From Saururus chinensis (taxonomy: Eukaryota > Streptophyta > Magnoliopsida > Piperales > Saururaceae): a DNA stretch of 64,000 bases. Of the stretch, positions 46,783 to 58,340 are shown piece by piece. How positions within the stretch are numbered: position 1 is the stretch's first letter; each line of letters starts with the position of its first letter. The stretch covers positions 4,015,330 through 4,079,329 of the forward strand of contig CP141140.1 of the NCBI GenBank assembly GCA_035235625.1, read 5' to 3'. The notes below the pieces were generated by a model. The model saw nothing but the letters and a program-made list of their open reading frames with translations, was not told where the DNA came from and made no database searches. The translations under genes were made by a program, and so were the position numbers.

Positions 46783-49700
46783 TCATTCCCATTGAGGCCA
46801 TTTGACAGACCCGGCTGAACCCTTTCTTATACTTGACAAGCTGAAGTTGTCAGATGAATCATGCCATAACATCTCCATCTGATGTTAAACAATGAAAAAA
46901 TAGATACAAGTTATTACTTACAATAAAAATGACTATGAGATACATCATTGAGTTTCAGTATCACTTTTTAACATAACCTCAAAATAATTATCCAATAAAG
47001 CTGAATCCTTATAGGGATCATTAAAGGTCACATTTCAAATTGAAATATAATACAAATTACACTTCACTTTAAATATTGGCAGTTTGGACTTACATCACCC
47101 ACCACAACAGTGTCACCTTCCTTGACACCTAGTTTGATGAGAGCTTTATTTACGCCACATGCCTCTAAAACATGTTGGAACCTTCTCATTGATTCTGAAT
47201 ATCTGCACACAATTCTTTGACCTTATCACACCAAGAAGAATGACAGAAATAAGTAACAAATGAAATCTTGAAAAAATGAGCACATACTGCCAGTTTGTCA
47301 TCTGAACAAATCGTTGTATCCCTGCTCCAACTACATGCCATGTATTTGAGCTGCTGTCAAGCGAGATCTCAAAGTCACTCATTGAACTACTTCGCTGCTT
47401 ATGTATCATTTCAGCAACATAATTCAGATCTTTCCCACCGTTCCACTCTGCAAAAGATAGACAGGACAGCAATACGCAACAATAAGCATCAAATTAAAAA
47501 CCTTCAAAACATGGAACATCAAATTTAGGGAGAAAAAAACCTCTCGAGCACTCTTAAAACTGACCTTCACTTTCACGCTTAGTGTCCTTCAACTTCTGTA
47601 GAAGTTCATAGGCAGCACAAACCACATCATGTGTTCCTTGCCTGTTAATTGCACTAATGCAGAAAGGAGATATGCCACGAGATTTCAAAATTTTCTCAAA
47701 TGGAATCCAATTTTCATATGCCTCTGGGAGATCCATCTTATTGAAGACAACTATGTAAGGTTTTTCTGCAAGTGCTGGATTAAACAAGTCCAATTCCAAC
47801 CTGACTGCATCAAACTCACAGTCAGGCTGCTGCCCAGAGCCATCCACAACATGCACCTATCAATACAAGCACATGAGCCCTTATAAGTTTATAAAGCTAC
47901 CACATAATTATGAAAGAAGTTTTGTGAAGAAGGGATGGGAACATTCTTTAAAATCAGGGACGTAAAAATGCAAATAAAAATGAGAAAACAGAAAACTGCA
48001 TGACGGTTGATCTATTAATAAGGAATATACAATCTCCAGTAATCCTTAGACAAAGGATTATAGCAGCCCAATTTGAACAACATATGCTTCGGCCTAGGCC
48101 AACAATACAATAAATAATAAATATCAAATTATGTGAAAGTTGTAAACAAAGATAATCTAGGCGGGTGTGACCAGTCAAACCGCCTACACTAGTATAGCCT
48201 GGGAGATCTCTTCTATGTTTTTTAACATATCAAATTTTTGCTTATTTGTGACCAAATTAAGAAAGTTGGGGCTCTCTTAAAAACTACATGTCATGCTTTT
48301 AAGCAATTACACCCATATAGCATTTTACTGTCCAATTGAGAATCGGGACTTATTAGGCCCAACGTAGATAAGCAAAAATCTGGAAATACAAAAAATGGAG
48401 GCTTGGGAACAAAATAATAAGGTAAAATCTTAGGTTAAAGGACCATTTAGAATTACAATCTCCAGAGTGTGTTGTGACAAGAAAGGTTAAAATATACCTA
48501 AAGTATTAATCAGTGAATTCTTTTTGGGGAACACTTAAGTGCCTAGGCAAATCTGCCAGCCAATTGCCCAAGAGCATATGCTATTTGAAAATTATAAACC
48601 AACAATATGATGGACATATTGCTGTGCACTTTTACAGCTAGGATCAAGTTGTCCTGCTCATGACTGTACTGGAAAGGGAAATAATTTTTCTGTCCATTGC
48701 CACATGTATACATCATATTTTGCAATATGATACAACAATAAATACCTTATGCGGGTAGAACTTGATAAATTAATATCAACACATCTAGTACACACAAAGA
48801 AAAATGCAAGTAAGAAGAACATCTTCATACTAAGGACAGAATACTTTAAAATATTAAAAAAATTACTGCCAGAACAAATTCTTTACAGAACAAGTAGAGT
48901 GATTTTAATTGTAAAAAAAATGCTGTCAGAACAAATTGAGACAACGTAATTTAGCTAGCGGCATATTGTCAGATTCAAGATGCCCTGCTCCCAGCTTCAT
49001 GTTTGAAGTTTCCAGTAACAACTCATTCACAAGTTTTTCACATTATCAAGTAGGTTGGTTATAAACTTGTGCGTTTAGAACTTGAAGAAGGCGCCAGACG
49101 TCAGGCATCAAAGTTGCCCTAATTTTCATAGCCAGAATGTGAATAGTTGGTTCGTTACCAATACATTCGTCATGCAAAGGAAACATGAATAAGCTGCATA
49201 CCAGGACGGAACACCTCTCAGTATGGCGCAAGAACTCATGACCCAAACCAAAACCTCGGTGTGCACCCTCAAGCAGTCCCGGAAGATCTGCCACGACCAT
49301 GGTGGAATCATAGTCCAATGACACCACACCCAAGTTTGGCAGCAATGTCGTAAAGGGATAATTGGCAATAGCTGGTTGAGCAGCGCTTACAACACTAAGG
49401 AATGTGCTTTTTCCAGCATTTGGAGCTCCCACTATTCCAACATCCGCAACAAGCTTTAGCTCCAATTCCAGCCACCTACGCAAAATACTAGACAAATCAG
49501 TCGAGGGATCATATGTATTCTTTCGGACCAAAAAGAGTACAAGAAGTGCAAAAAATATACCACGTAATGTGTTGTGCTTCTAATTAGATTACAGAAATGA
49601 ATAAGATAGGGAGATCAGACCCACATTTCTGCACCCTCTTCTCCCTTCTCTGCAATCTTAGGCACTTTATTAGTCCCTGACTTGAACGCAGCATTGCCCC

Positions 49701-50586
49701 GCCCGCCACGTCCTCCAGGCAACAACAAAGCCCTCTGACCCGGCCACAACAATTCCAACAGCACCACTCCTGTCTCTGCATCCTTCACGACCGTCCCCGG
49801 TGCCACCTTTACCACAATGTCCTCGCCCTTGGCGCCGTGCTGACTCCTGCCCTGCCCGTGCGCCCCTCTCCCTGCCCGAAAGTGGACGCTCTTCCGGAAG
49901 GGGAGCAGCGAATTCATGGAACCGTCCACCTCCAGGTACACGTTACCACCCCTTCCGCCATCACCGCCCGACGGCCCGCCCAAAGGCACGTACTTTTCCC
50001 TCCGGAACGCCACCACGCCGTTCCCCCCGTCCCCAGCTTTGACAAAGATCTTCGCCGTGTCAAAACATCGCATCACTGCAGGGACCCCCTTCTCCTTCAC
50101 GTCCCCAGCATCCTCAGATTCTTCAAAGTCCGAGTCCCATTCTTCATCGTCATCTTCCACCTTATCATTACCAAAAACACCCCTGCTTTCTTGAGAATCG
50201 AAGTCCAGTATGTCGTCGACAACCTCTTCTTCGGAGCTCTCAGAAGCAGAATCAAAATAATCCGCACTCCATGGAGCGGTGGCGGCGTTTGCAGAAGATG
50301 CCGCTGCGGCAGAGGAAACCAAGTCAGAGAGCTTTATCTCTGCAAGAGATTGAATAGGGAGGTCAGAGGCATCGTCGTCACGGGGAGGGAGGCGAGTGTA
50401 AGTGGTGGCCTCGCCGCCCGACCCGTATAGCGGAGGAACTTCGTGAGAGGGGGTCCGTCGGGGTCTAAGGTTGACGTTGGGGCTAGGGTTTTTGGGGAGT
50501 ATGGGCTGCTTCCGAGCTCTGGAGCGAGCTTGAGCTTGAGGGTAGAGACGAGCGGAGAAGGAGACGGCGGCAGCCACAGAGGCCAT
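46783..50586 (-). CDS. ObgC: Chloroplast Obg GTPase (ObgC/CPSAR1)
   Basis: Six exons: 50586-49625, 49475-49202, 47856-47565, 47447-47288, 47202-47094 and 46878-46783. They total 1893 nt, giving 630 aa. The first 170 residues are a transit peptide and an acidic plant-specific extension. A glycine-rich Obg fold lies at about 174-320 ([27 protein letters not shown]). The GTPase domain follows, with G1 GAPNAGKS (337-344), G3 DLPG (384-387), G4 NKMD (451-454) and G5 SAI (479-481). A short OCT-like tail ends VKWPQWE. The first donor (AT|GTGGGT) is chosen so that the junction reads MWLELELKL, as in the family. Plastid Obg binds ribosomal RNA, supports plastid ribosome and thylakoid biogenesis, and its loss is embryo-lethal in Arabidopsis. 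Its recalled Arabidopsis position next to PUCHI agrees with this window. Confidence 0.95.
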
Positions 50587-50880
50587 TTTTCAATTTTTTT
50601 TGTTCACTTTGACAAGAAAAAGGAAAATCATGAAAATAATTAGAGCGGCAAAAGGGTGGGCTATTTGGGATAAGGAACGGTGCATGGAAAGTTGGACTAG
50701 GCGGGTTACCTGTGACTATGAGAGATTATGTGTTTGGGCTTTTTTATACCCAAAGCAAAACAAAATCATGTATTCATGTTGGGCTTTCCCAGAGGCCCAC
50801 CTCCCATTTTCCAGCATTGCCTTCTTCTTCGGCTCCCGCACGTCGCACGACACCACGGCTCCGACGCTCAAGCCTCCGCG
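50587..50880. promoter_or_regulatory. Shared divergent promoter, ObgC and small gene
   Basis: Only 294 bases separate the ObgC start codon (minus) from the presumed start codon of the small gene (plus). A weak TTTATACC lies at about 50740 on the plus strand. The 50810-50930 part is GC-rich. Both genes would have to use this interval for transcription start. Confidence 0.55.
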
Positions 50881-51712
50881 ATGCGAATCCCGCTCCTCCG
50901 TCTCGCGAGTCCATTTCGCGTATCGAACCTGTTGAGGCTAGTATCTTTCCATGTTTCTTTTAAGGTTGTCGCATGAGGTTTCGGTACATCGTATTCGCTT
51001 TGGAATTTGTTGGAGATATGGTGTGTGAGTGATTTTCAAGTTATAGTCTCAATTATGGATATTGTTTTTGGTCTGCTCGTCTAATATTTTGATTGAAACC
51101 GGTCTTCAGAAAATTTCTCTATAAAGGGTAAGCCTAATTTGTACAGTTGGATGGAGGAGACAAGAATAATCTAAGAAAGACTTGCTAACTTGTAGAATTC
51201 TTGTTAGGATCGAATATTTGCCTCTCGCCTTTCCCCGTGCCTCAACAGCCAATGTTGTTGTGATGTTTCTTATCGACGTTAAATTGTGTTAAATGCATAA
51301 AAACTGTTACTTTGTTCGGACAGAAAAAGTAGCGAGCGGTAGATTGAGAGATGACTGTAAGCAAAGTTGTAGTTACTTTTCCGGATGAAAGGGAGTTTTC
51401 TTAAGTTCTGGAGGGGGGAGGACGGTAGGGTTTGGGTTTATCAAGCCCTTTTTATTATCATCCCATGTGATTTCAAAGTCCTACACTCTTCCTGCGCCGT
51501 TGCCTTCAAGTGTTCATTTCTCGTTTGTGTTTTCTTCTTATAGGGAACTCGAGAATGACATTGAGACTGTAATACATGTACTTCAGCCAGGACCATTGGG
51601 TGTCATAGAACACAAATTCTCTGCTAAAGAGATTCATGAAGCGAAGACTACAGTTAAAAGAGCAGTTGAAAACTGGCAAAGAAATGCTGCCAAAGAGAGC
51701 AATCACCTTTGA
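50881..51712 (+). CDS. Small conserved-looking protein, possibly organelle-targeted
   Basis: The last exon (51544-51712) encodes RELENDIETVIHVLQPGPLG followed by VIEHKFSAKEIHEAKTTVKR and AVENWQRNAAKESNHL. Its well-formed amphipathic and charged pattern, and an acceptor after a long T-rich tract (CTTCTTATAG), look like a real coding exon. A first exon at 50881, MRIPLLRLASPFRVSNLLRL, has the Arg/Leu/Ser make-up of a mitochondrial presequence. The junction is not settled: the acceptor needs a donor in phase 2, and the GT at 50931 gives that, producing a protein of about 73 aa. An extra exon in between is possible. I recall small plant proteins of this type but cannot name one or give a function. 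Confidence 0.5.
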
Positions 51713-51954
51713 TGAGGAAGGCTGCGCTAAACTTTAGGTGGTGCACATGTATTTGTTTTTTACCAACCCTCTTTAGCTATTTGATTGAATAATAATATTC
51801 TTTGGGATGCAATTCAGCTTCGGTGGTAGCTTTTCTTTTTTGAGCTCTAATCATTGCAATGATATGGAAATTGTTTGGTTCCATGTATGTTTGAGTTCTG
51901 TTTCAGAGTTCATGTATCTGTCGTTACCTCTGTAAGCAGTGGGTCATATATAGG
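51713..51954. other. Downstream region of the small gene
   Basis: Probable 3' untranslated sequence, with AATAATAATATTC about 75 bases after the stop codon. Nothing else is recognised. Confidence 0.35.
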
Positions 51955-52157
51955 AAGCAACTTAATAGGATCATGACTAGAATATCTTTGTGAAATCTAT
52001 GACAGTTTTTTACGCTAGAAATAGTTGTATCTGAGCTCGAGAGGATTCTAGAGAATATCTTTGTGAAATCTATGACAAGCAACTCAATAGGATCATTACT
52101 GTTATGAGTGTCATTTCATTCTCTAGAATCCTCTCGAGCTCGGATACAACTATTTCC
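51955..52157. repeat. Inverted and direct duplication at a kinase gene end
   Basis: A 39-base arm (52018-52056) is repeated in inverted orientation at 52119-52157 with a single mismatch; it contains GAGCTCGAGAGGATTCTAGA. A 26-base direct repeat (AATATCTTTGTGAAATCTAT core) occurs at 51979-52004 and 52052-52077, and AAGCAACT-AATAGGATCAT words flank both. The right arm is the end of the kinase pseudogene; the left arm is its flipped copy. Confidence 0.88.
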
Positions 52158-52780
52158 ATCTTTGGTCGTTGCTATTCATTTAAACTGAGGCACCTTTGAG
52201 TCAATCTTGTCAACTCCTTCATGCTCACGTATTTGAAGTTGCTTCCAAACCGTTGATGGGCAATATCATTTGACTCCAAACGGGTTTTTACCTTGAGGGA
52301 AAGCTGCAATATGAACAATGTAGGAGACATTTAACCAGTGTCTACATAATTAATCTTACATGTAGTGAGAGAACATGAAACGTGAAGAAGAGAAAATGAA
52401 GATTGTTCCATACCCACTGATTTAGGCTTCCATTAATTTCAGAGGAGCCAACTTGCGAATCATCCTGCCCCGTTATGAGCTCCAGAAGGAATGCTCTGAA
52501 ACTGTTTACATCAGTCGCTTCAGATACCATTTCTGATTTGTTGATCCTATAAGAAATGAAAGGTGATTAAAAGTAGATTGAGTAGACAACGATTTTTCTC
52601 GATCAGTTGGAGGGGAAGAATGAGAAGTACTTTGGGTCTTAGAAGGTGCTGCTTCTTATGGCTTCTGCTGGATGACCTTCCCTGTCAATTATTTCTAGTA
52701 GTTGGACAGATCCCGCATCTGCAACTTTAGAAATGAAGTTCTCATCGACCAGCACATTAGAGGTTAAGTTTTTATGTGGT
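52060..52780 (-). pseudogene. Receptor-like kinase pseudogene, 3' part
   Basis: Read on the minus strand, pieces of a protein kinase domain appear in order. First comes TSNVLVDENFISKVADAG, the catalytic-loop to activation-loop area, with ADAG in the place of DFG. Next is FRAFLLELITGQDDSQVG (subdomain IX). Then, after a break or old intron, MKELTRLTQRCLSLNE and QRPKMEIVVSELERILEN (subdomain XI), separated by a TAG stop at 52172-52174. This resembles plant receptor-like cytoplasmic kinases. The N-terminal lobe and upstream exons are absent, so it is a truncated, decayed copy. Confidence 0.75.
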
Positions 52781-53111
52781 AAGGGAGGTCAAGACAATGT
52801 GAATGGTATAGACCTGCCAATATGAAGTATATTATATTACATATTTGTTGATCATCATCTATTTTTGTACATGAACATACTTGCAGTTTCTTTTAGATTG
52901 TATGGAGCTACCTTTAGCTGCTGTTGAGTTATTGAGAGTCTGTTTAAATTCTAGCCTGGATGTTGTTTTACTATTATCTGCCAGTCTCAGCCAGGAGCAG
53001 CTATGGAATTAACAAATTAGTTTTAAAAAGTTGAGGTTTGGGGGGTGGTGGGAAAGAGTGGGGGGTGGTGGGAAAGAGTGGGGAGTGGAAAACAAAAGAA
53101 AAGAATTACCA
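52781..53111. other. Non-coding stretch with a 20-bp tandem repeat
   Basis: GGGGGTGGTGGGAAAGAGTG is present twice in tandem at 53041-53080, with a partial third unit. Otherwise nothing is recognised. Confidence 0.7.
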
Positions 53112-53294
53112 TATACTCTTATTTAAAAAAAATTGTTTCATATTAATAGCTCTATTAGGCTCAATTTAAATAGGTGGTACTTAAAAGCATATATGAGAAG
53201 CTATTTTTCATTATCTTAACTATGGGTTCCCTTATTAAACAAAATTCATTATATGTTTTTCAAATAGAGCTATTAGTATAGGACAGAGGGATTA
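53112..53294. mobile_element. Stowaway MITE, same family as intron-6 copy
   Basis: Shares TTTAAAAAAAATTGTTTCAT, ATTAATAGCTCTATT and CAAATAGAGCTATTAGTATA with the element at 6519-6718. The right end, GGACAGAGGGATTA, is intact in outline; the left terminal words are lost, so the element is a shortened relic. Confidence 0.78.
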
Positions 53295-53295
53295 A

Positions 53296-53795
53296 GGGTC
53301 TTTTTGGATTGGTTGGAACTGGGAGAAAAGGAAATGGATAGGTGGAAATTGGGAGAAAGGGAAAGCGAAAGTGAAACCAAGTAAAAGAAAAATTAGAAGA
53401 TTTTAAAAAAAATTATTTGGTTACATAAATAATGTTAGAGAAAATTTACGGTGATCATAGTAGTAGCAGTGGTGGTAACGGTGACACTGATGATGACGGC
53501 AGTGATAATAGGGGTAGTGATAGCAATAGTGATAGTGGTACTGTTAAAAATGGTAGTAGTAGTAGCAACGACAATGGTGGTAGTAAAGTCGGTCATAGTA
53601 ATGATAGCGGTAGTAATAATAAGAAATAAATCTTTAGTACATTGAATTTTTCTTAAAATTTATAGATTGATAGGTAAAAAAGCTTTAGGCTAACTTTTTA
53701 TCTATTTTCTTTCTGTTTTTAGTCTAATTCCTTTTTCCCATTACACTAAGAAGATTTATTTTTTCCCCCCACTTTCTACTAATCCAAAAAGGCCC
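53296..53795. mobile_element. PIF/Harbinger (Tourist-like) MITE, 500 bp
   Basis: The ends GGGTCTTTTTGGATTGGTTG and, on the complement, GGGCCTTTTTGGATTAGTAG form an inverted repeat. The target site TAA flanks both sides (53293-53295 and 53796-53798), the signature of PIF/Harbinger elements. The inside contains a trinucleotide-type microsatellite. No transposase is present. Confidence 0.88.
53455..53628. repeat. Imperfect trinucleotide microsatellite
   Basis: Runs of GGT, AGT, GAT and AGC-like triplets, all within the Tourist-like MITE. The Ser/Asp/Gly-rich open frame that covers it is a product of the repeat. Confidence 0.85.
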
Positions 53796-53798
53796 TAA

Positions 53799-55648
53799 AT
53801 GATTGCACACTTTGCCGTTGGGTAGATATTCATAAAGGATTATGTGCAAACTATCTTCTTAGTTGTTTCGCAAGATTACGGCCTTCAATCTATGATATGT
53901 AAAGCACTCTATGTACGTGGCTAAAATTTACACACCTTTGCCATACTATTCGGCTGACTTTAACAAAAGACTGAAATTCAGAAGTGTTGTTTGCAATTGG
54001 AATGTTTAAACGCACCTTGGTGACTTAATTTACTGGGAGAAGATCCTGATCATAAATTTGTAAAGTGTAATCAGATTTTGTGACTACCATCAAATGCAGA
54101 TCGTAGTTTCTAGAAGATCTGTGGTCCATGTTTACAATAATACAATTTACAAACATGATCGTGGCATGAGTATGAGCAATGCTCTAGGCACGCTGGATGC
54201 ATTAGCATGTAATAAGCATTCTGGGGTTAGCGCATGTAGTATTTTGTAATGTTGTTGTGTGTGTTTCTCGTGCGTGTGCAGCGAGCGTCCCTGGGCTGGG
54301 GTAAGTGCATGGAGCACTGAGACATAGAAAGGGAGGGACATTGCCTGATATGCTGTTTCTCAATTAATTAGTTTATGAAGTATATTAGCTTCACATATGT
54401 AAGACTCTGAACAGACTAGTGGCGGAAATGGAGGAAAGTTTTGATCTGTGGAAAAAAATGCCGATGCTACAACGTTCAGCTGCTTGTGAGAAATTTTTTT
54501 GATCAAAGGAGCAAGCCCTTTTACATTTAACAAAAAATGCCTTTTTCCTATTATGTTGCTGCCACTGAAATGGTTAGTAGCTTTTTCAAACTCTTCTAGT
54601 GTGTGTGAGCTGTTCCTCCTTTGTTCTACACTACTGCAAAATACATAATAGATCTAAAAAGGGTAAAGATGAATCAGCCTTATATAGTGTGTGGCGAGAG
54701 ACCTACCTAATGCTGGAGGAGACCTCAATAAACCCCTCAGAACTACAATAACCTCATCAACTTCTTCATGAATTTATGAGTAAAATGGGGTACTAAAGAG
54801 ATTAGTGGGGTCCATATAGCCTCATTTTTTGAATAATTTGTTAACTAAATTTTTATTTATGGAGTTGGTGCAGTATGATGGGCAAAACCATATTAGCCTT
54901 AAAGAAGAGTTTTAATGCTCCTCACTTATTTATGAGACTAACATAAGGAGTATAAGGAATGCTTATGAGACTAACATAAGGAGTATAAGGAATGCTTAAA
55001 GACCATTTATCTATGAGATTGACAGCATACACAATAGCACACATTAGCATCAACATCATCGATGCTAATGAGAGTACAAATGTAAACCCCAGTGGGTTAA
55101 TAAAGGAACCCGGTCCGGGTATGAATTCAAACCCGGACCACGTCTCTTCATAAGACAGTCAGGGGGAAGGAAATTTCTTTCTCCCCTGGTGATAGATGGA
55201 ACTGAAGAAGGAAGTCTCCAATTCCCTTACAACTCTTTCCCCCCTCCACGATTCTCCTCTCCTCTCCCTTGACGTCTCTCTTCCCTCCTCTATATAAGCC
55301 GATCTCCTCCCTCCCTCTCGTCCCATCAACCCCTTTTCTCCCTGGTTAGATGAGGAGTGAATTGGAGTCCGACAGCGGTGGTGGCAAGGGTGAGATCGGA
55401 GCAGCGAGAGGATTGGGCTAGAGAGGGGAAGACAAAAAGGTAGGATCTTTTGATGATTCACAACACCCTTTGTTCTTATTTAGGGTAATCCCCTTCTTCC
55501 CATTTCCGGAATCACTGTTCATAGTGAGATGAATTGCATAAAATTTCTTGAATCACACCCTCTTCCCTCTCTTGTGTTAGTTACATGTTTTCAGCCACTA
55601 ATTATTGTTTAGTTGTAGTTTTCTTTAGAAATTTGAGAAGAACAGTGA
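53799..55648. other. Intergenic block with a promoter-like patch
   Basis: No coding region is accepted. Two exact 33-base tandem units lie at 54931-54963 and 54964-54996 (containing GAGACTAACATAAGGAGTAT). From about 55080 the sequence becomes GC- and CT-rich around a TATATAAG, as in a promoter or in the LTR of another element. The block is cut at 55648 by the solo LTR and appears to continue at 60173. Confidence 0.45.
55291..55298 (+). promoter_or_regulatory. TATA box of an unidentified transcription unit
   Basis: TATATAAG stands in a CT-rich setting (CTCCTC before it, CCCTCCCTCTCG after it), which is a good plant core promoter or LTR promoter. No gene follows before the solo LTR insertion at 55649. 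Confidence 0.45.
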
Positions 55649-57119
55649 TGTAACGCTTGAGATTTTTCATATATTTTTCTTAAAATTCACAAAAAATTAT
55701 TGCAATATAACATCTGTAAATAGGAGGAAAAATGACGAAATCAAAACCTGATAAAATAGTTTATAATTTAAAATACTAAACATCAATTTTTCATCTAAAT
55801 ATTTTCATCATAGGGTCAAACATCGTATGGTCAAAGCAAATATCCTCAGGCGTTATTCGAAAACACACATACGAATAAATTGTTATGATCATAGACTTTA
55901 AATACAAATCTCTCTCCCAGGCATCCCTGAGTGCAAGTCCCATAACAGTCCACAGTCTAATCCAATCGAAAGTTCAAAATGCATACATATCTTAATTCTT
56001 GTCTCACCCAATACAAGAGATCGTGGCACAAATAAACTCGCAGTGAGTCAAGCATATACCTGAGTCTAAGAGAATCAATCCACCTTGGAAGCGAGCATCC
56101 ATCTCCAAGAGCTCTCCGCACAACCTGCAAAACTTCCCGTACAACGAGGCTAAAAAGTAGGGTGGATGATTTTTTTCATACTTAGTAGGAAAATACCCAA
56201 TAAGGGAAACCAAAACAGTGAACATGAAGCAATCAACATAATATAATCATGCTCATACGCATACAAACATACCAAATATACCATTGTGCCAAAATCATAC
56301 CATCAGATTAAACTTACACAAACACCCCTATTCAGGGTCTTACAAACTTACTCGTACCACCGTATGCTTATTCATACAACATATGTATACTTGTACGACC
56401 TTATTCATATAAACATATGCTTACTCGTACAGCTTACATATATTTGTACGACCTTACTTGTACAATCAAACTCGTACGACCATATTCGTACAGTCTACTG
56501 AAAATCATACACTTACTTACTCATAGCATACTCTTACAATCATACTTATACACATACTCTTACAATCGTGCTCATACACATACTTTTACAGCTGTGCTCA
56601 TACACATACTCTTATAGCTATGCTCATACACATACTCTTACAGTCGTGCTCATAACAGTCATGCTCATACACACTCTTATAGTTGTGCTCATACACATAC
56701 TCTTACAGTCACGCTCATACTATCGACCACTGAAGCTCATTACGCTCATACTATTGACCACTGAAGCTCATTACAACTAATAAGCTCCAACATCGAATGA
56801 AAAAGAATGTCACTGGGGCAACACCTTAACCTCCGGGGAGTGACTAGACGCCATAGACTTTTCCGAAGGTAAGGCACACCAATACTCATGGGGCACTGGA
56901 TCAAACAGGTAAGAGTAGATCCATGATACTACTTACCCGAATACGCAAACATAAATACCCACACATAAGGGGTCATATAATTGCCCACCATAATGGGTCA
57001 TACAGTGCCATAGAATTGCCCACCATAATGGGTCTTATAGTGTCAGTGCCACTCTTGGGCAGAAATCATACAGTGCCACTTTTGGGCGGAATCATACAAT
57101 GCCACTTTGGGGCAGAAAT

Positions 57120-57330
57120 CATACAACACTCCCAACATAACATCAAATGTCTGGGCTTAAATACAGCACACAGACCAAATCGAAAACATATGTCGCTCTC
57201 AATAGAGCATCAGACGTCTGGGCTTCATACAGCACATAGACAAAGTCAGAAACATACATTGCTCTACAACACGCAAACTAAATCAGAAACATACGTCACT
57301 CTCAGCAGAGCATCAGACGTCTGGTGCTCT
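57120..57330. repeat. Tandem array in LTR B, unit about 60-70 bp
   Basis: About three to four units built around AGAGCATCAGACGTCTGGGC, then TACAGCACACA and AATCAGAAACATAC. The same array lies at about 63360-63600 in the second copy, with different spacing and changes, so units have been gained, lost or exchanged since the copies separated. Confidence 0.85.
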
Positions 57331-58069
57331 ATACAGCACACAAACAACATCCCGCAGGATAAACACCATGGCAAGACATGAGAAATGCTCAGCTGACTCA
57401 TTATCGACTAGCTCAAACACGGAACTTAATCCGTTGAACCCTCAGGTCTCAAACTCACAATGTTATCATTAGTTGTGCTTATAATTCAAGTTTGAATTAA
57501 GTACATTATGCGGTACAATTATGTCTCACAAGCACTCAAGCATACCGTGCTCCACTGATCAAACCGAAGCTGAGCCCAATCCAAAACCCAAGTTCGTCAA
57601 GGCAATAGACTTCACTTAATCCGTCCACATCATGATCATAACACATCGTACATCAAACCCTTACAGTCTTACATACTTCGCTATCCATCTTATGGCCAAA
57701 TCATCTTACACTGACATCATCAAATGAAGCTCCTCATAGCCAACCCAATTGTCTCCCCCTTACTTATATCTCACTTATTATGCTTACTTTTTACTTCATA
57801 ATCTGTATGTTATGTTTGTACAACTATGCACACTCTTACTATCTGACAAACCTCACCTGTCATACCCATATCTTCTGTCATCCGTCATACGCTTACACAT
57901 CCATATTCAATCCATACCAAACACTGTCACTTCATACCATCCATAGTCATACCTCTGGCCACATGCGCATACACATATCCATAGCATAGGCAAATAGTCA
58001 TCATACATATGTATGTCTATCACACATATATATAATATACACATACTGTTATACATACGTAACTTACAA

Positions 58070-58340
58070 ACATGCTCACTAGTCATCACTAGCGCATACA
58101 TACACATTTACGCATACTTCAAACATACACACTAGCCATCACTAGCACATAATCCATACATGCTTCAAACATGCACACTAGCCATCACTAGCATATACAT
58201 AATTCATACATACTTCAAACATGCACGCTACTCATCACTAGCACATGCATACATACGTCAAACATACACGCTAGCCATCACTAGCACAGACATACATACG
58301 TCAAACATGCACGCTAGCCATCACTAGCACATGCATACAT
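58070..58340. repeat. Tandem array in LTR B, GCCATCACTAGCA units
   Basis: About five to six units of roughly 45-50 bases with CTAGCCATCACTAGCACA followed by TACATACGTCAAACATGCACG-like words. The matching part of the second copy is outside the window. Confidence 0.85.

Noticed and set aside
53432-53629. Ser/Gly/Asp-rich open frame
   Set aside because: Translation of a trinucleotide repeat inside a Tourist-like MITE, with no start context or family.
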